Source: an uncultured Chitinophaga sp. (GTDB lineage: Bacteria; Bacteroidota; Bacteroidia; Chitinophagales; Chitinophagaceae). Taken from it: a stretch of DNA of 64,000 nt. Made by a program: the position numbers and the translations under genes. The stretch's first letter is position 1. Each line of letters opens with the position of its first letter. Positions 16,876-24,697 of this stretch are shown here, piece after piece. The notes under the pieces were generated by a model. It saw only the letters and a program-made list of their open reading frames with translations. It searched no databases and was not told where the DNA came from. Location: positions 1 through 64,000 of the forward strand of contig NZ_CAMLHC010000035.1 in assembly GCF_946479755.1 (NCBI RefSeq), read 5' to 3'.

Positions 16876-19143
16876 ATGTACAAACGATTTTTTTTGACTT
16901 TACTGGCAGCCCTGTACGCCAGCTGTTTATTTGCTCAATGGGATTTTCAGACTAACTATTTCAAAGTCCATATTGACAAGCGTGGTTATGTCACCAGTAT
17001 GAAGAACATCACGGTGAAGACAGCCAGGGAGTTCAGTCCGGCGGACAAGCCGTCGCCGCTGATGCAGCTGTATGACGGCAAAAAGAAGGTGTACTACGCG
17101 CCGGTAAAAGCCTCCTGGCAGCCAGCGGGAAAAACATTGTTGCTGTCCTATGCCAACGGATCGTCGGCAAGGATACACCTTACGCAGCATGCAAAATACC
17201 TGAAGTTGACACTGTTGTCACTGACGCCGGCGACAGACATTGAGGGGATTCAATGGGGAGCCTATCATACCAATATCAATAACCTTTTAGGGGAAATCAT
17301 CGGTGTTGCCAGGGATACCAGCGCTGCTGTCAACTATGCGATAGGAATGCTGGCGCTGGATGACAATACACTGGGCGGCACGTCGGCAACAGTGGGGGAT
17401 GCTGCGCCGTTTCAGTATATTATTCATACGCCGGATGCCCGGCGCTTTCCCCTGCCTGACAGTCTGCATGAAGGCCAGGTATTCAGCCTCGGTGGTGATG
17501 GTATCAGCGATGTAGCGTTCTATGCACATAAAGAGCCCTGGTATCGTATTATGTACGGCGATGCAGCGCAGGTGGATTCACTGGGGCGCATTGCTGTTTC
17601 CTATCACTCAAGGGACCGGTCCGGCAAACGGGAAGTTCTTTTTTCCCTGATCCCGCATATGGCGGCCAATAAGCCCAACCATATTGACGTGCAGCCTTTG
17701 CCCGGCGTGGGCTATATCGGCTCTTCCGTGGCGCTGTGGGGAAGCCCGGACAGTACAGCGCTGCTGGACGTGCTCCGGGAGATAGTGGTGAAAGAGCATT
17801 TGCCTTATCCTACTATCAATGGCAAATGGGTAAAAGACCCTGCTGCTTTTGTACCGGATGCTTTAACCGGCGGCGGTTTATACGATAGTATCATATCCTA
17901 TACTTCCCGGCTGGGCTTTAAGGCGATCAGTTTATACGACCAGGGATTTCTCCGGCCCGATCGTGGCAACGGCGGATATATTGACGGAAAACATTTTGAA
18001 AATAAGCCGATAAAAATGACTGCCGGCAATAAGTCGCACAAGGAATTTGCCTTGCTGGCGGCCCGGCAGGGGATACTGACAGGAAGAACGCCGATCACCA
18101 ATTCCCTGGCGCCCGGCACCAGGGATGCCAGTCCCGTTCCGAGCGACAGCCTTTGCTACCAGCAAAAGCGACTGCTTGCCGGAAAGATCAGTCCCACTGA
18201 TACTATTATCACGGTAGATGACCCGGCGCACCTGGAAGAAATAGCCAGCTGGGAAGGGCATTGCGAGAATCTGAATATGATAAAGATCGGTAAAGAGCTG
18301 ATTCATTACCTGGGAGTATCAGCCACGCCGCCATACCGGTTGTTACACGTAAAACGCGGGTACTGGAACACGACACCGGCTGCGCATGCGGCAGGAGACA
18401 CGGTTTTCAAGTTGCAGGTGACGGTCAACTATGGTTATGATGGCGTGATCCCCAATATACAGTTGCAGGATGAAATAGCGAAACATTACGCGGACATCTG
18501 CAAGATCAATGGCCTGGCTTATTATGATTTCGACGGGCAGGAGTTTCTGTTCAATAACGGTCATGGTTATTACTCGGTGAAACGTTTCTTCCGCAAGATG
18601 TTTGAACATGCCGGGACGCTGGGGGTACCTTACATCCGCTTTACCGGGTCTACCTTGTCGGAGGGCTCGTGGCATTACCAGAGCATCTGGAATGTTGGCG
18701 GAGGAAAAAACCTGTATGATGTGGATACGAGGGAATGGGGGAGTACGACCAGCCAGGGCAAAGATCTCCGGGATGTTACTTATGCTAATTTTTTCCCGGT
18801 GGGCATGGGAGGAAATTTTCCCATAACGGCCACGTCTACCCCAGAGCAGTATGAGCATGTGCAAGCCATCTCCGTAGGGGTGGGCACTACCTACAGCCTG
18901 AAGCTGAACCAGGAAGAGGTGGAGCGTTGCCCGCAAAAGGATGCTATTTTTAAGGTGATCCGTACCTGGGAAGATGCGCGCGCTGCCAATGCTTTTCCCC
19001 GCTGGGTAAAAACGTTGCTGGCGGATCCGGCCAGGAGCTGGAAGCTGGAACCCGGAGCGGTGGCGGATACCTGGAATTTGTATGACGTAACCCTGGGAGG
19101 CAGCTCTCAGCCAATATTGTTGAGAAGAGCACCGGGATATTGA
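16876..19143 (+). CDS. Large secreted protein of unknown function, possibly a glycoside-hydrolase-like barrel
   Basis: 755 residues from the ATG at 16876 (another ATG at 16873), which opens a signal peptide MYKRFFLTLLAALYASCLFAQ. The N-terminal third (about 22-300) is beta-rich (HIDKRGYVTSMKNITVK, LLLSYANGSSARIHL), like the N-terminal sandwich of alpha-galactosidase-type enzymes. The centre has a barrel-like pattern (GFKAISLYDQGF, INGLAYYDFDGQEFLF, GVPYIRFTGSTLSEGSWHYQSIW). The acidic cluster DFDGQE is where such enzymes carry catalytic residues. I do not recognise a named family. It stands alone between dusB and the EF-G paralogue and has its own terminator. Confidence 0.7.
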   Translation: MYKRFFLTLLAALYASCLFAQWDFQTNYFKVHIDKRGYVTSMKNITVKTAREFSPADKPSPLMQLYDGKKKVYYAPVKASWQPAGKTLLLSYANGSSARIHLTQHAKYLKLTLLSLTPATDIEGIQWGAYHTNINNLLGEIIGVARDTSAAVNYAIGMLALDDNTLGGTSATVGDAAPFQYIIHTPDARRFPLPDSLHEGQVFSLGGDGISDVAFYAHKEPWYRIMYGDAAQVDSLGRIAVSYHSRDRSGKREVLFSLIPHMAANKPNHIDVQPLPGVGYIGSSVALWGSPDSTALLDVLREIVVKEHLPYPTINGKWVKDPAAFVPDALTGGGLYDSIISYTSRLGFKAISLYDQGFLRPDRGNGGYIDGKHFENKPIKMTAGNKSHKEFALLAARQGILTGRTPITNSLAPGTRDASPVPSDSLCYQQKRLLAGKISPTDTIITVDDPAHLEEIASWEGHCENLNMIKIGKELIHYLGVSATPPYRLLHVKRGYWNTTPAAHAAGDTVFKLQVTVNYGYDGVIPNIQLQDEIAKHYADICKINGLAYYDFDGQEFLFNNGHGYYSVKRFFRKMFEHAGTLGVPYIRFTGSTLSEGSWHYQSIWNVGGGKNLYDVDTREWGSTTSQGKDLRDVTYANFFPVGMGGNFPITATSTPEQYEHVQAISVGVGTTYSLKLNQEEVERCPQKDAIFKVIRTWEDARAANAFPRWVKTLLADPARSWKLEPGAVADTWNLYDVTLGGSSQPILLRRAPGY

Positions 19144-19170
19144 GATGAAGAAGCGTACCAGGATATGAAG

Positions 19171-19203
19171 AAGGGTGCCCCGTTTGGAGGCACCCTTTTT
19201 TAG
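19171..19203 (+). terminator. Intrinsic terminator after the 755-residue secreted protein
   Basis: Stem AAGGGTGCC (19171-19179) with GGCACCCTT (19189-19197) followed by T's. The 5' arm is preceded by few A's, so it probably acts mainly rightwards, though it also lies just beyond the EF-G paralogue stop (19213) on the other strand. Confidence 0.75.
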
Positions 19204-19212
19204 AGACAGGCA

Positions 19213-21261
19213 TCAGCGGCTGACGGGCTGATAGGCTTCGAAAGTGACAGCAGCGTTGGCCCTTCCGGAGGAGAGCGTACGCAGTGTGGTCACATATCCG
19301 AAAAGATCTGCCAGCGGTACACTGGCGGTGATATCCTGCACATTGTTTTTGATTTCCATATGCCGGATCACGCCGCGGCGTCTGTTGAGATCGCCGGTGA
19401 GCGCACCGGTGTATTCTTCCGGCGTGGTGACTTCCACCGACATGACCGGTTCCAGCATACGCGGGCCAGCCTGGGCTGCGATGTTGCGGAAGGCAATCAT
19501 GGCCACCTGTTCAAAGTCCTGCGCGTGGGAGTCGTTGGGATGTATTTTACCATCGAGCAACCGGATGCGCATGGCATGAAGGGGATACCCTTTGAGCGGA
19601 CCGGTTTTCATCGCGGCTTCAAAGCCTTTGCTGATGGAAGGGATGAACTCCTTCGGTATAGCGCCGCCTTTGATGTCGTTGATAAATTCCAGTCCCGGCT
19701 GACCATCTTCCCGGGGCGACATTTCAAACGTGATGTCTGCAAAGTTGCCCGAGCCGCCGGTTTGTTTTTTAAAGACCTCATGATGGGTGACCGACTGCGT
19801 GAGCATTTCCTTGTACGCAATCTGCGGCGCCCCTTTGTTGATCTGTAACTGGTATTCAGTGGCCAGTTTTTCCAGCACTACTTCAAGATGCAGTTCGCCC
19901 ATGCCTTTGAGGATGGTTTGGCCGGAGGCTTTGTCCACCTCTACGGAGAGGGTAGGGTCTTCATCCAGCAGCCCTGCCAGCGCTTCACCCAGCCTGTCGG
20001 CGTCTTTGGCCGCTTTGGCTTCCACTGCGTAGCCGATCATGGGTTCAGGGAAACTGATGCGTTCCAGCAGTACGGGATGGTCCGGATGGGACAGTGTGTC
20101 GCCGGTTTTAACGTCTTTCAGGCCTACCACCGCGCCGATGTCGCCGGCGCCGATTTCTTCCGCCGGTTCAAACTTGTCGGACATGATGCGCAGCAGGCGG
20201 CTGATGCGGACGGTACGGCCGGAGCGGCTGTTCCACAGCATGTCGCCGGTACGTAAAACGCCGGCGTATACGCGCACTAACGTCAACCTGCCTACGTAGT
20301 CGTCGACCATGATTTTGAAGGCCAGTCCGGCTACCTTAGATTCCGGTGTGGCCGGTATGGTAATGGCATCTCCGGTATCCGGATCTGTGGCATGTACCAC
20401 CGGTATATCCTCCGGCGATGGCAGGTAGGCCGCTACCGCGTTGAGCAGGGGTTGTATTCCTTTGTTCTTGTAGGCGGCGCCTGCGAGGGCAGGAACGGCC
20501 AGCATATTGAGCGTAGCATAGCGCATGGCTGCTATGATCGTTTTTTCGCTGACGTTGTCCGGTGTGCCGGTGTATTGTTCCAGCAATGGTTCGTACAACA
20601 GCGACAGTTCTTCCAGCATATTCCGGCGGGCCTGCATGGCAGCTTCCAGCAGTTGGTCGGGGATGGCTGTTTCTTCAAACAGTTTACCGTCGTCGTCATG
20701 CCAGAGCAGTGCTTTCATACGGATAAGGTCTATCACGCCGGAGAAGCTGTCTTCCTGCCCTATAGGCAGTTGCAGCGGAATGACGTTGGCGTGCAGGCGT
20801 TCCCGTATTTCGGCCACTACCCGCTGGAAGTCGGCGCCCTGCCGGTCCATTTTATTGATCATCACAATGCGCGGCACGTTGTAGTGGTTGGCCTGGCGCC
20901 ATACCGTTTCGGATTGAGGCTGCACGCCGGAGCGGGCACAGAACACCGCCACGGCGCCGTCGAGCACCCGCAGGGAACGTTCTACTTCTGCCGTGAAATC
21001 CACGTGACCAGGCGTATCGATAATGTTGACCTGGTATTTGTCATCCGCGTAATTCCAGTACGTGGTGATCGCCGCGGAAGAGATGGTGATGCCCCGTTTT
21101 TCTTCCTGCGGATCCGTGTCCATGATGGTATTACCGTCATCTACATTACCCAGTTTATGTGTGAGGCCGGTGTAATACAGCATTCTTTCCGTGAGTGTTG
21201 TTTTACCGGCGTCGATATGCGCCATGATACCTATATTTCTGAATCGGGACAGTTGTCTCAT
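19213..21261 (-). CDS. Elongation factor G paralogue (solo, EF-G2-like)
   Basis: 682 residues, slightly shorter than the usual ~700-residue EF-G. G motifs are intact: AHIDAGKT (14-21), switch I EEKRGITI (53-60), DTPGH (82-86), NKMD (136-139). Domain II ([23 protein letters not shown]), domain III ([13 protein letters not shown]), domain IV ([19 protein letters not shown]) and domain V follow. It promotes translocation on the ribosome, or ribosome recycling in some paralogues. The gene is not beside rpsL, rpsG or tuf, so it is probably a second EF-G rather than the housekeeping copy. The leader upstream is unusual: two intrinsic terminators and two small ORFs lie between the only good promoter and this start. 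Confidence 0.9.
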   Translation of the reverse strand: MRQLSRFRNIGIMAHIDAGKTTLTERMLYYTGLTHKLGNVDDGNTIMDTDPQEEKRGITISSAAITTYWNYADDKYQVNIIDTPGHVDFTAEVERSLRVLDGAVAVFCARSGVQPQSETVWRQANHYNVPRIVMINKMDRQGADFQRVVAEIRERLHANVIPLQLPIGQEDSFSGVIDLIRMKALLWHDDDGKLFEETAIPDQLLEAAMQARRNMLEELSLLYEPLLEQYTGTPDNVSEKTIIAAMRYATLNMLAVPALAGAAYKNKGIQPLLNAVAAYLPSPEDIPVVHATDPDTGDAITIPATPESKVAGLAFKIMVDDYVGRLTLVRVYAGVLRTGDMLWNSRSGRTVRISRLLRIMSDKFEPAEEIGAGDIGAVVGLKDVKTGDTLSHPDHPVLLERISFPEPMIGYAVEAKAAKDADRLGEALAGLLDEDPTLSVEVDKASGQTILKGMGELHLEVVLEKLATEYQLQINKGAPQIAYKEMLTQSVTHHEVFKKQTGGSGNFADITFEMSPREDGQPGLEFINDIKGGAIPKEFIPSISKGFEAAMKTGPLKGYPLHAMRIRLLDGKIHPNDSHAQDFEQVAMIAFRNIAAQAGPRMLEPVMSVEVTTPEEYTGALTGDLNRRRGVIRHMEIKNNVQDITASVPLADLFGYVTTLRTLSSGRANAAVTFEAYQPVSR

Positions 21262-21286
21262 ATAATCTTTTCTTTAAAAATGGGAA

Positions 21287-21317
21287 TAAAAAAGCCTCTC
21301 ATACGGTAATGAGAGGC
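21287..21317 (-). terminator. Intrinsic terminator directly before the EF-G paralogue start
   Basis: On the reverse strand, stem GCCTCTCAT (21317-21309) pairs with 21302-21294, loop of 6, then TTTTTTA (21293-21287). It ends 25 bp before the ATG at 21261 and would block entry to the gene. Its loop and upper 5' arm (21304-21311) are perfectly complementary over 8 bp to 21345-21352, a possible antiterminator pairing. Confidence 0.75.
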
Positions 21318-21346
21318 ATTGCGTTATGGCAACGGCATGCCAGACA

Positions 21347-21397
21347 TTACCGGTGTGGCCGGATGTATATAGTCATTGTTGTGATCAATACTTTCAT
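21347..21397 (-). CDS. Putative 16-residue leader peptide of the EF-G paralogue
   Basis: A short reverse-strand ORF, MKVLITTMTIYIRPHR, ends 30 bp before the attenuator-like terminator stem. Its stop codon lies inside the segment 21345-21352 that can pair with the terminator loop, as in translation-sensing attenuators. No ribosome-site evidence exists, and an ORF this short could be chance. I list it for its position only. Confidence 0.35.
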   Translation of the reverse strand: MKVLITTMTIYIRPHR

Positions 21398-21452
21398 AAG
21401 GCAGTGATCATTTACGTATGTAAAAATGGAAGCCGGAATGGCGTGGGGGAGA

Positions 21453-21486
21453 CAAAATAAAAAGGCCTCTTCGGATGAAGAGGCCT
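21453..21486 (-). terminator. Intrinsic terminator after the 39-codon ORF
   Basis: On the reverse strand, a perfect 10 bp stem AGGCCTCTTC (21486-21477 with 21472-21463), loop of 4, then TTTTTATTTT (21462-21453). It lies 40 bp after the small ORF's stop. Confidence 0.88.
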
Positions 21487-21526
21487 CCAATATGATAATG
21501 GGAGTTATTTCATTTGATGATACCTC

Positions 21527-21646
21527 TTATATCCGGGTTGGATCTGCCTCCCCGTCTTGAATAAAGACAATACGGGTACTTGCAATTACCGCTCTGATAA
21601 CGGAATCGTTTTTCCTGTTTGCCTGATATTGTAAGGTCTGTTTCAT
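21527..21646 (-). CDS. 39-residue small ORF with its own promoter and terminator
   Basis: The ATG lies at 21646 on the reverse strand and the stop at 21527-21529. The product is polar and basic at the start (MKQTLQYQANRKNDSV), then has a hydrophobic beta-like run (AVIASTRIVFI) and an acidic end (QDGEADPTRI). A strong promoter ends about 30 bp upstream and a perfect terminator follows, so the unit could be an independent small gene, a leader ORF of the EF-G paralogue, or both. No other gene occupies this DNA. The family is unknown. Confidence 0.55.
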   Translation of the reverse strand: MKQTLQYQANRKNDSVIRAVIASTRIVFIQDGEADPTRI

Positions 21647-21675
21647 CTCTTTGGGTGCAAGTAAATTTTGCGATG

Positions 21676-21706
21676 CAAATATAACCATATTTCTGATGTG
21701 AACAAA
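21676..21706 (-). promoter_or_regulatory. Strong Bacteroidota-type promoter of the small ORF / EF-G leader
   Basis: On the reverse strand, TTTG (21706-21703), 19 bp, then TATATTTG (21683-21676). Both elements match consensus exactly. The start site would be near 21668, giving a leader of about 400 nt to the EF-G start. Confidence 0.8.
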
Positions 21707-21819
21707 ATGCGGCGCAGATTGTCTTCTATTTGTACAGAAAATTCGCAGGATTATACCAATGGCGATCGACAGGGAGGCCGTACTTTTGCATCATCCTTTA
21801 ATGATAAAAAAATAAACGA

Positions 21820-22653
21820 ATGAATATTACAGATCTTACAGGCACTGTGCAACTGGCTAACGGTGTAAAGATGCCTTATTTCGGATTAGGCGTGTGGCAG
21901 ACCAATGAAGGACAGGAAGTAATAGACGCCGTGACCTATGCACTGGATGCAGGTTACCGGCATATTGACACCGCGGCGATTTACGAAAACGAGGAGGGTG
22001 TAGGTACTGCGATTGCCAACAATAAAGTAGACAGAAAAGATATTTTTATCACCAGTAAAGTATGGAATGCTGATCAGGGGTACGACAGTACGCTGAAAGC
22101 GTTCGACGCTTCTCTGGAAAAACTGAAGACTGATTACCTGGACCTTTACCTGATCCACTGGCCGGTAAAGGAAAAATATAAAGAAACCTGGCGGGCCATG
22201 GAAAAGCTGTATGCGGATGGCCGTGTAAAAACCATTGGTGTCAGCAATTTCCTGCAGCATCATTTGGAAGATCTGTTCCAGGGTGCTAACATATTACCGA
22301 TGGTAGACCAGCTGGAGTTCCATCCTTATCTCGTGCAACAGTCTTTGCTCGACTTTTGTCGTCAGCACCATATCCAATACCAGGCCTGGAGCCCGCTAAT
22401 GCAAGGCAAGGCGTTTAAAGTGCCGGAGCTGCAGCAGCTGGCCGAAAAGTACGGTGTGTCTGTAGCGCAACTGGTGCTGCGCTGGGATTTACAGAAAGGC
22501 GTGGTAACGATCCCGAAAAGCGTTCAACAGCAACGGATCATCTCCAATGCAGAGATTTTCGATTTCGAGATCACTCCCGAAGACGTGGCGGCGATGGACG
22601 CGCTGGACCGCGGCGAAAGGATGGGACCCGACCCGGACAACTTTAATTTCTAA
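21820..22653 (+). CDS. Aldo/keto reductase
   Basis: 277 residues, the usual size. The tetrad is present: Asp50 and Tyr55 in GYRHIDTAAIYENEEGVG, Lys80 in FITSKVWN, His113 in YLIHWPVK. The NADPH-binding end reads GVVTIPKSVQQQRI. It resembles the 2,5-diketo-D-gluconate reductase/prostaglandin F synthase group (AKR5-like), which reduce diverse aldehydes and ketones; the real substrate is unknown. An exact TAnnTTTG (TACTTTTG, 21781-21788) lies 32 bp upstream but I see no matching -33 element. The gene is divergent from the EF-G leader unit and ends in a terminator. Confidence 0.93.
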   Translation: MNITDLTGTVQLANGVKMPYFGLGVWQTNEGQEVIDAVTYALDAGYRHIDTAAIYENEEGVGTAIANNKVDRKDIFITSKVWNADQGYDSTLKAFDASLEKLKTDYLDLYLIHWPVKEKYKETWRAMEKLYADGRVKTIGVSNFLQHHLEDLFQGANILPMVDQLEFHPYLVQQSLLDFCRQHHIQYQAWSPLMQGKAFKVPELQQLAEKYGVSVAQLVLRWDLQKGVVTIPKSVQQQRIISNAEIFDFEITPEDVAAMDALDRGERMGPDPDNFNF

Positions 22654-22694
22654 GATCTTTATCGATTGTAAGCATACGGATCATGCTTGTATTC

Positions 22695-22730
22695 AGCCGT
22701 CTCTTCACAGCAGAGGCGGCTTTTTATTTT
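22695..22730 (+). terminator. Intrinsic terminator after the aldo/keto reductase
   Basis: A 10 bp stem (22695-22704 with 22712-22721, one G-T wobble) and a loop of 7, followed by TTTTATTTTTTT. Confidence 0.85.
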
Positions 22731-22736
22731 TTTCTT

Positions 22737-22775
22737 TTAAAACATCAGATGTTTTAATAAAACATCATACCTTTG
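22737..22775 (+). promoter_or_regulatory. Three-half-site operator and promoter of the gntR-tauE operon
   Basis: Three alternating half-sites: TTAAAACATC (22737-22746), GATGTTTTAA (22748-22757) and TAAAACATC (22758-22766). The first two form a perfect 10+1+10 palindrome; the second and third form a 9+1+9 palindrome sharing the middle half-site. An exact -7 element TACCTTTG (22768-22775) follows at once. The operator covers the expected -33 position, so binding would repress. The FadR-type regulator just downstream is the likely ligand. Confidence 0.78.
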
Positions 22776-22793
22776 TACTGTAACCAGTTTTTT

Positions 22794-23447
22794 ATGGACC
22801 AGACATCGAAACTTTCCAACCGCGTCATCAACGCTATCCAGAAAGACATCTCACAGGGGATTTATAAGATCGGGCAGAAGATACCGACGGAACCCGAACT
22901 GATGGTGCAGTATGCCGTAGGCCGTTCCACGATCCGGGAGGCGATAAAGACGCTCGCCATGTCGGGCGTATTACGGGTGCAGCAGGGATCGGGCACCTAT
23001 GTGAGTGAGACGGTGCAGACGGAATCGCTGGACCAGCGGTTGCGGCGTGCGGATTTTGAAGAGATCAACCAGGTGCGGCGTATGCTGGACTATGAAATCG
23101 TGAAGCTGGCGGCGCAGCATCATACTAAGACGTCGCTGGCAGAAATGAAGAAATACCTCGACCTGCGTAAAAAGGCCATCCTGGAGCAGCAGTACCAGGA
23201 CTGTATGGAGGCGGACATCGCGTTTCACACGGCCATGGCCAAAGCCAGCGGCAATCACGTGCTGGCGGACCTCTATCGTAGTTTCACCGCCGTGATCCGC
23301 GACTTCTTTGCCAAAAGGGACACAGAAAGCATCAGTCATTTTGCGATCAGTCACCATCTGCATGAACAGTTGTACGAAGCGGTCAAAAGCGGTAACGTCA
23401 AGTTATCGCGGCAGGCCATGGAAGATATCCTGGACAACAACTACTAA
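22794..23447 (+). CDS. FadR-subfamily GntR transcriptional regulator
   Basis: 217 residues from the ATG at 22794. Residues 8-75 are the GntR winged helix (ISQGIYKIGQKIPTEPELMVQYAVGRSTIREAIKTLAMSGVLRVQQGSGTYV shows the expected pattern). The rest is an all-helical FCD domain with metal/ligand His residues (HTAMAKASGNHVL; SHHLHEQLYEAV). Such regulators sense small carboxylic acids. The next gene starts 11 bp downstream, so it heads an operon with the TauE-like exporter and the DUF1634 protein. A three-half-site palindrome at its own promoter suggests autoregulation. Confidence 0.92.
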   Translation: MDQTSKLSNRVINAIQKDISQGIYKIGQKIPTEPELMVQYAVGRSTIREAIKTLAMSGVLRVQQGSGTYVSETVQTESLDQRLRRADFEEINQVRRMLDYEIVKLAAQHHTKTSLAEMKKYLDLRKKAILEQQYQDCMEADIAFHTAMAKASGNHVLADLYRSFTAVIRDFFAKRDTESISHFAISHHLHEQLYEAVKSGNVKLSRQAMEDILDNNY

Positions 23448-23458
23448 AATTCCGACAG

Positions 23459-24292
23459 ATGAATATACTTATTTTCAGCCTGATACTCCTAGCGGGCGCA
23501 TATGTGGCGGGCCTTCTGGGTTCGTTGACAGGCCTTGGCGGAGGAGTGGTTGTTATCCCGCTACTGACGCTGGTATTTCATGTGGATATCCGTTATGCCA
23601 TCGGGGCGGCGCTGCTGGCTTCCATCGCCAATTCGTCCGGTGCGGCATCGGCTTACATCAAAGAAGGTATCACCAACGTGCGACTGGGCATGTTCCTGGA
23701 GATCGCTACTACGTTGGGAGCGGTAGGAGGGGCGCTGATAGCGGTTTTTACGCCGACTAATACCATCGCCATCCTCTTTGGCGTGGTGCTGATTTTCTCT
23801 GCACTGATGACCGTCCGCAAGAAACATGAACATGCTTTGCAGGAAGGCAGCCGGTTATCATACGTCTTAAAGTTAAACGGCAGTTACCCTACGCCGCAGG
23901 GCGAGGTGTCCTACAAGTTGCAAAACATTGGCGGTGGTTTTTCCATCATGCTGCTGGCGGGCGTTTTGTCCGGATTGCTGGGCATCGGCTCGGGCGCCTT
24001 GAAAGTGCTGGCGATGGATGGTGCGATGAAGATACCTTTTAAGGTGAGCACCACGACCAGCAATTTTATGATCGGTGTTACGGCGGCCGCCAGTGCTGTC
24101 GTGTACTTACAGCGTGGCTATATTGATCCGGGCATTGCTTTCCCGGTAGTACTGGGCGTGTTGGGTGGCGCTTTTACCGGTGCGCGGTTGCTCACCGTAA
24201 TGAACCCGAAAACGTTGCGTTATATTTTCTGCGCTGCCATTTCATTTGTGGCGCTGGAAATGATCTACAACGGATTACATCATCAGTTTTAA
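23459..24292 (+). CDS. TauE/SafE family membrane exporter
   Basis: 277 residues with about eight membrane helices. The duplicated TauE/SafE signature is visible: GSLTGLGGGVVVIPLLTL in the first half and GVLSGLLGIGSGALKVLAM in the second. The family exports sulfite, sulfoacetate or other organosulfur anions, and some members have other substrates. It lies 11 bp after the GntR gene and 9 bp before the DUF1634 gene. The FCD-type regulator suggests induction by an organic acid. Confidence 0.92.
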   Translation: MNILIFSLILLAGAYVAGLLGSLTGLGGGVVVIPLLTLVFHVDIRYAIGAALLASIANSSGAASAYIKEGITNVRLGMFLEIATTLGAVGGALIAVFTPTNTIAILFGVVLIFSALMTVRKKHEHALQEGSRLSYVLKLNGSYPTPQGEVSYKLQNIGGGFSIMLLAGVLSGLLGIGSGALKVLAMDGAMKIPFKVSTTTSNFMIGVTAAASAVVYLQRGYIDPGIAFPVVLGVLGGAFTGARLLTVMNPKTLRYIFCAAISFVALEMIYNGLHHQF

Positions 24293-24301
24293 ACACCGGC
24301 C

Positions 24302-24697
24302 ATGAAAAGTATTAAAACACTCACCGGCGACAGGGATATTGCTTTACTGGTTGGACAAGTGCTGCGTACCGGCGTGATCACTGCCAGCGCCATTGCTTTT
24401 GTGGGCGGCATCTTGTACCTGGCCAAACACGGTGCTGACAGTATTCCCGATTACAGTACGTTTACCGGTGAAGGAAAAGAATATACGACGTTCAGCGGCA
24501 TCTTTCACGGACTGACAACATTCAAACCTTCTGCCGTCATACAGTTCGGGGCTCTGATATTACTGGCGACGCCCATACTCCGCATCTGCTTTTCGCTCAT
24601 TGGTTTTGCCGTGGAGAAAGACAGGATGTATGTGGTGATCACGCTGATGGTGCTGGGCATCATTCTCTTCAGCATGTTCGGCGGCCTGAAAGTATAG
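24302..24697 (+). CDS. DUF1634 membrane protein
   Basis: 131 residues with three predicted membrane helices (GVITASAIAFVGGILYLAK; VIQFGALILLATPILRICFSLIGF; YVVITLMVLGIILFSMF). DUF1634 proteins are typically encoded next to TauE/SafE genes, as here, and probably act as a partner subunit; the mechanism is not known. It is the last gene of the operon, and its stop directly abuts the stop of the convergent PLP enzyme. Confidence 0.88.
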   Translation: MKSIKTLTGDRDIALLVGQVLRTGVITASAIAFVGGILYLAKHGADSIPDYSTFTGEGKEYTTFSGIFHGLTTFKPSAVIQFGALILLATPILRICFSLIGFAVEKDRMYVVITLMVLGIILFSMFGGLKV

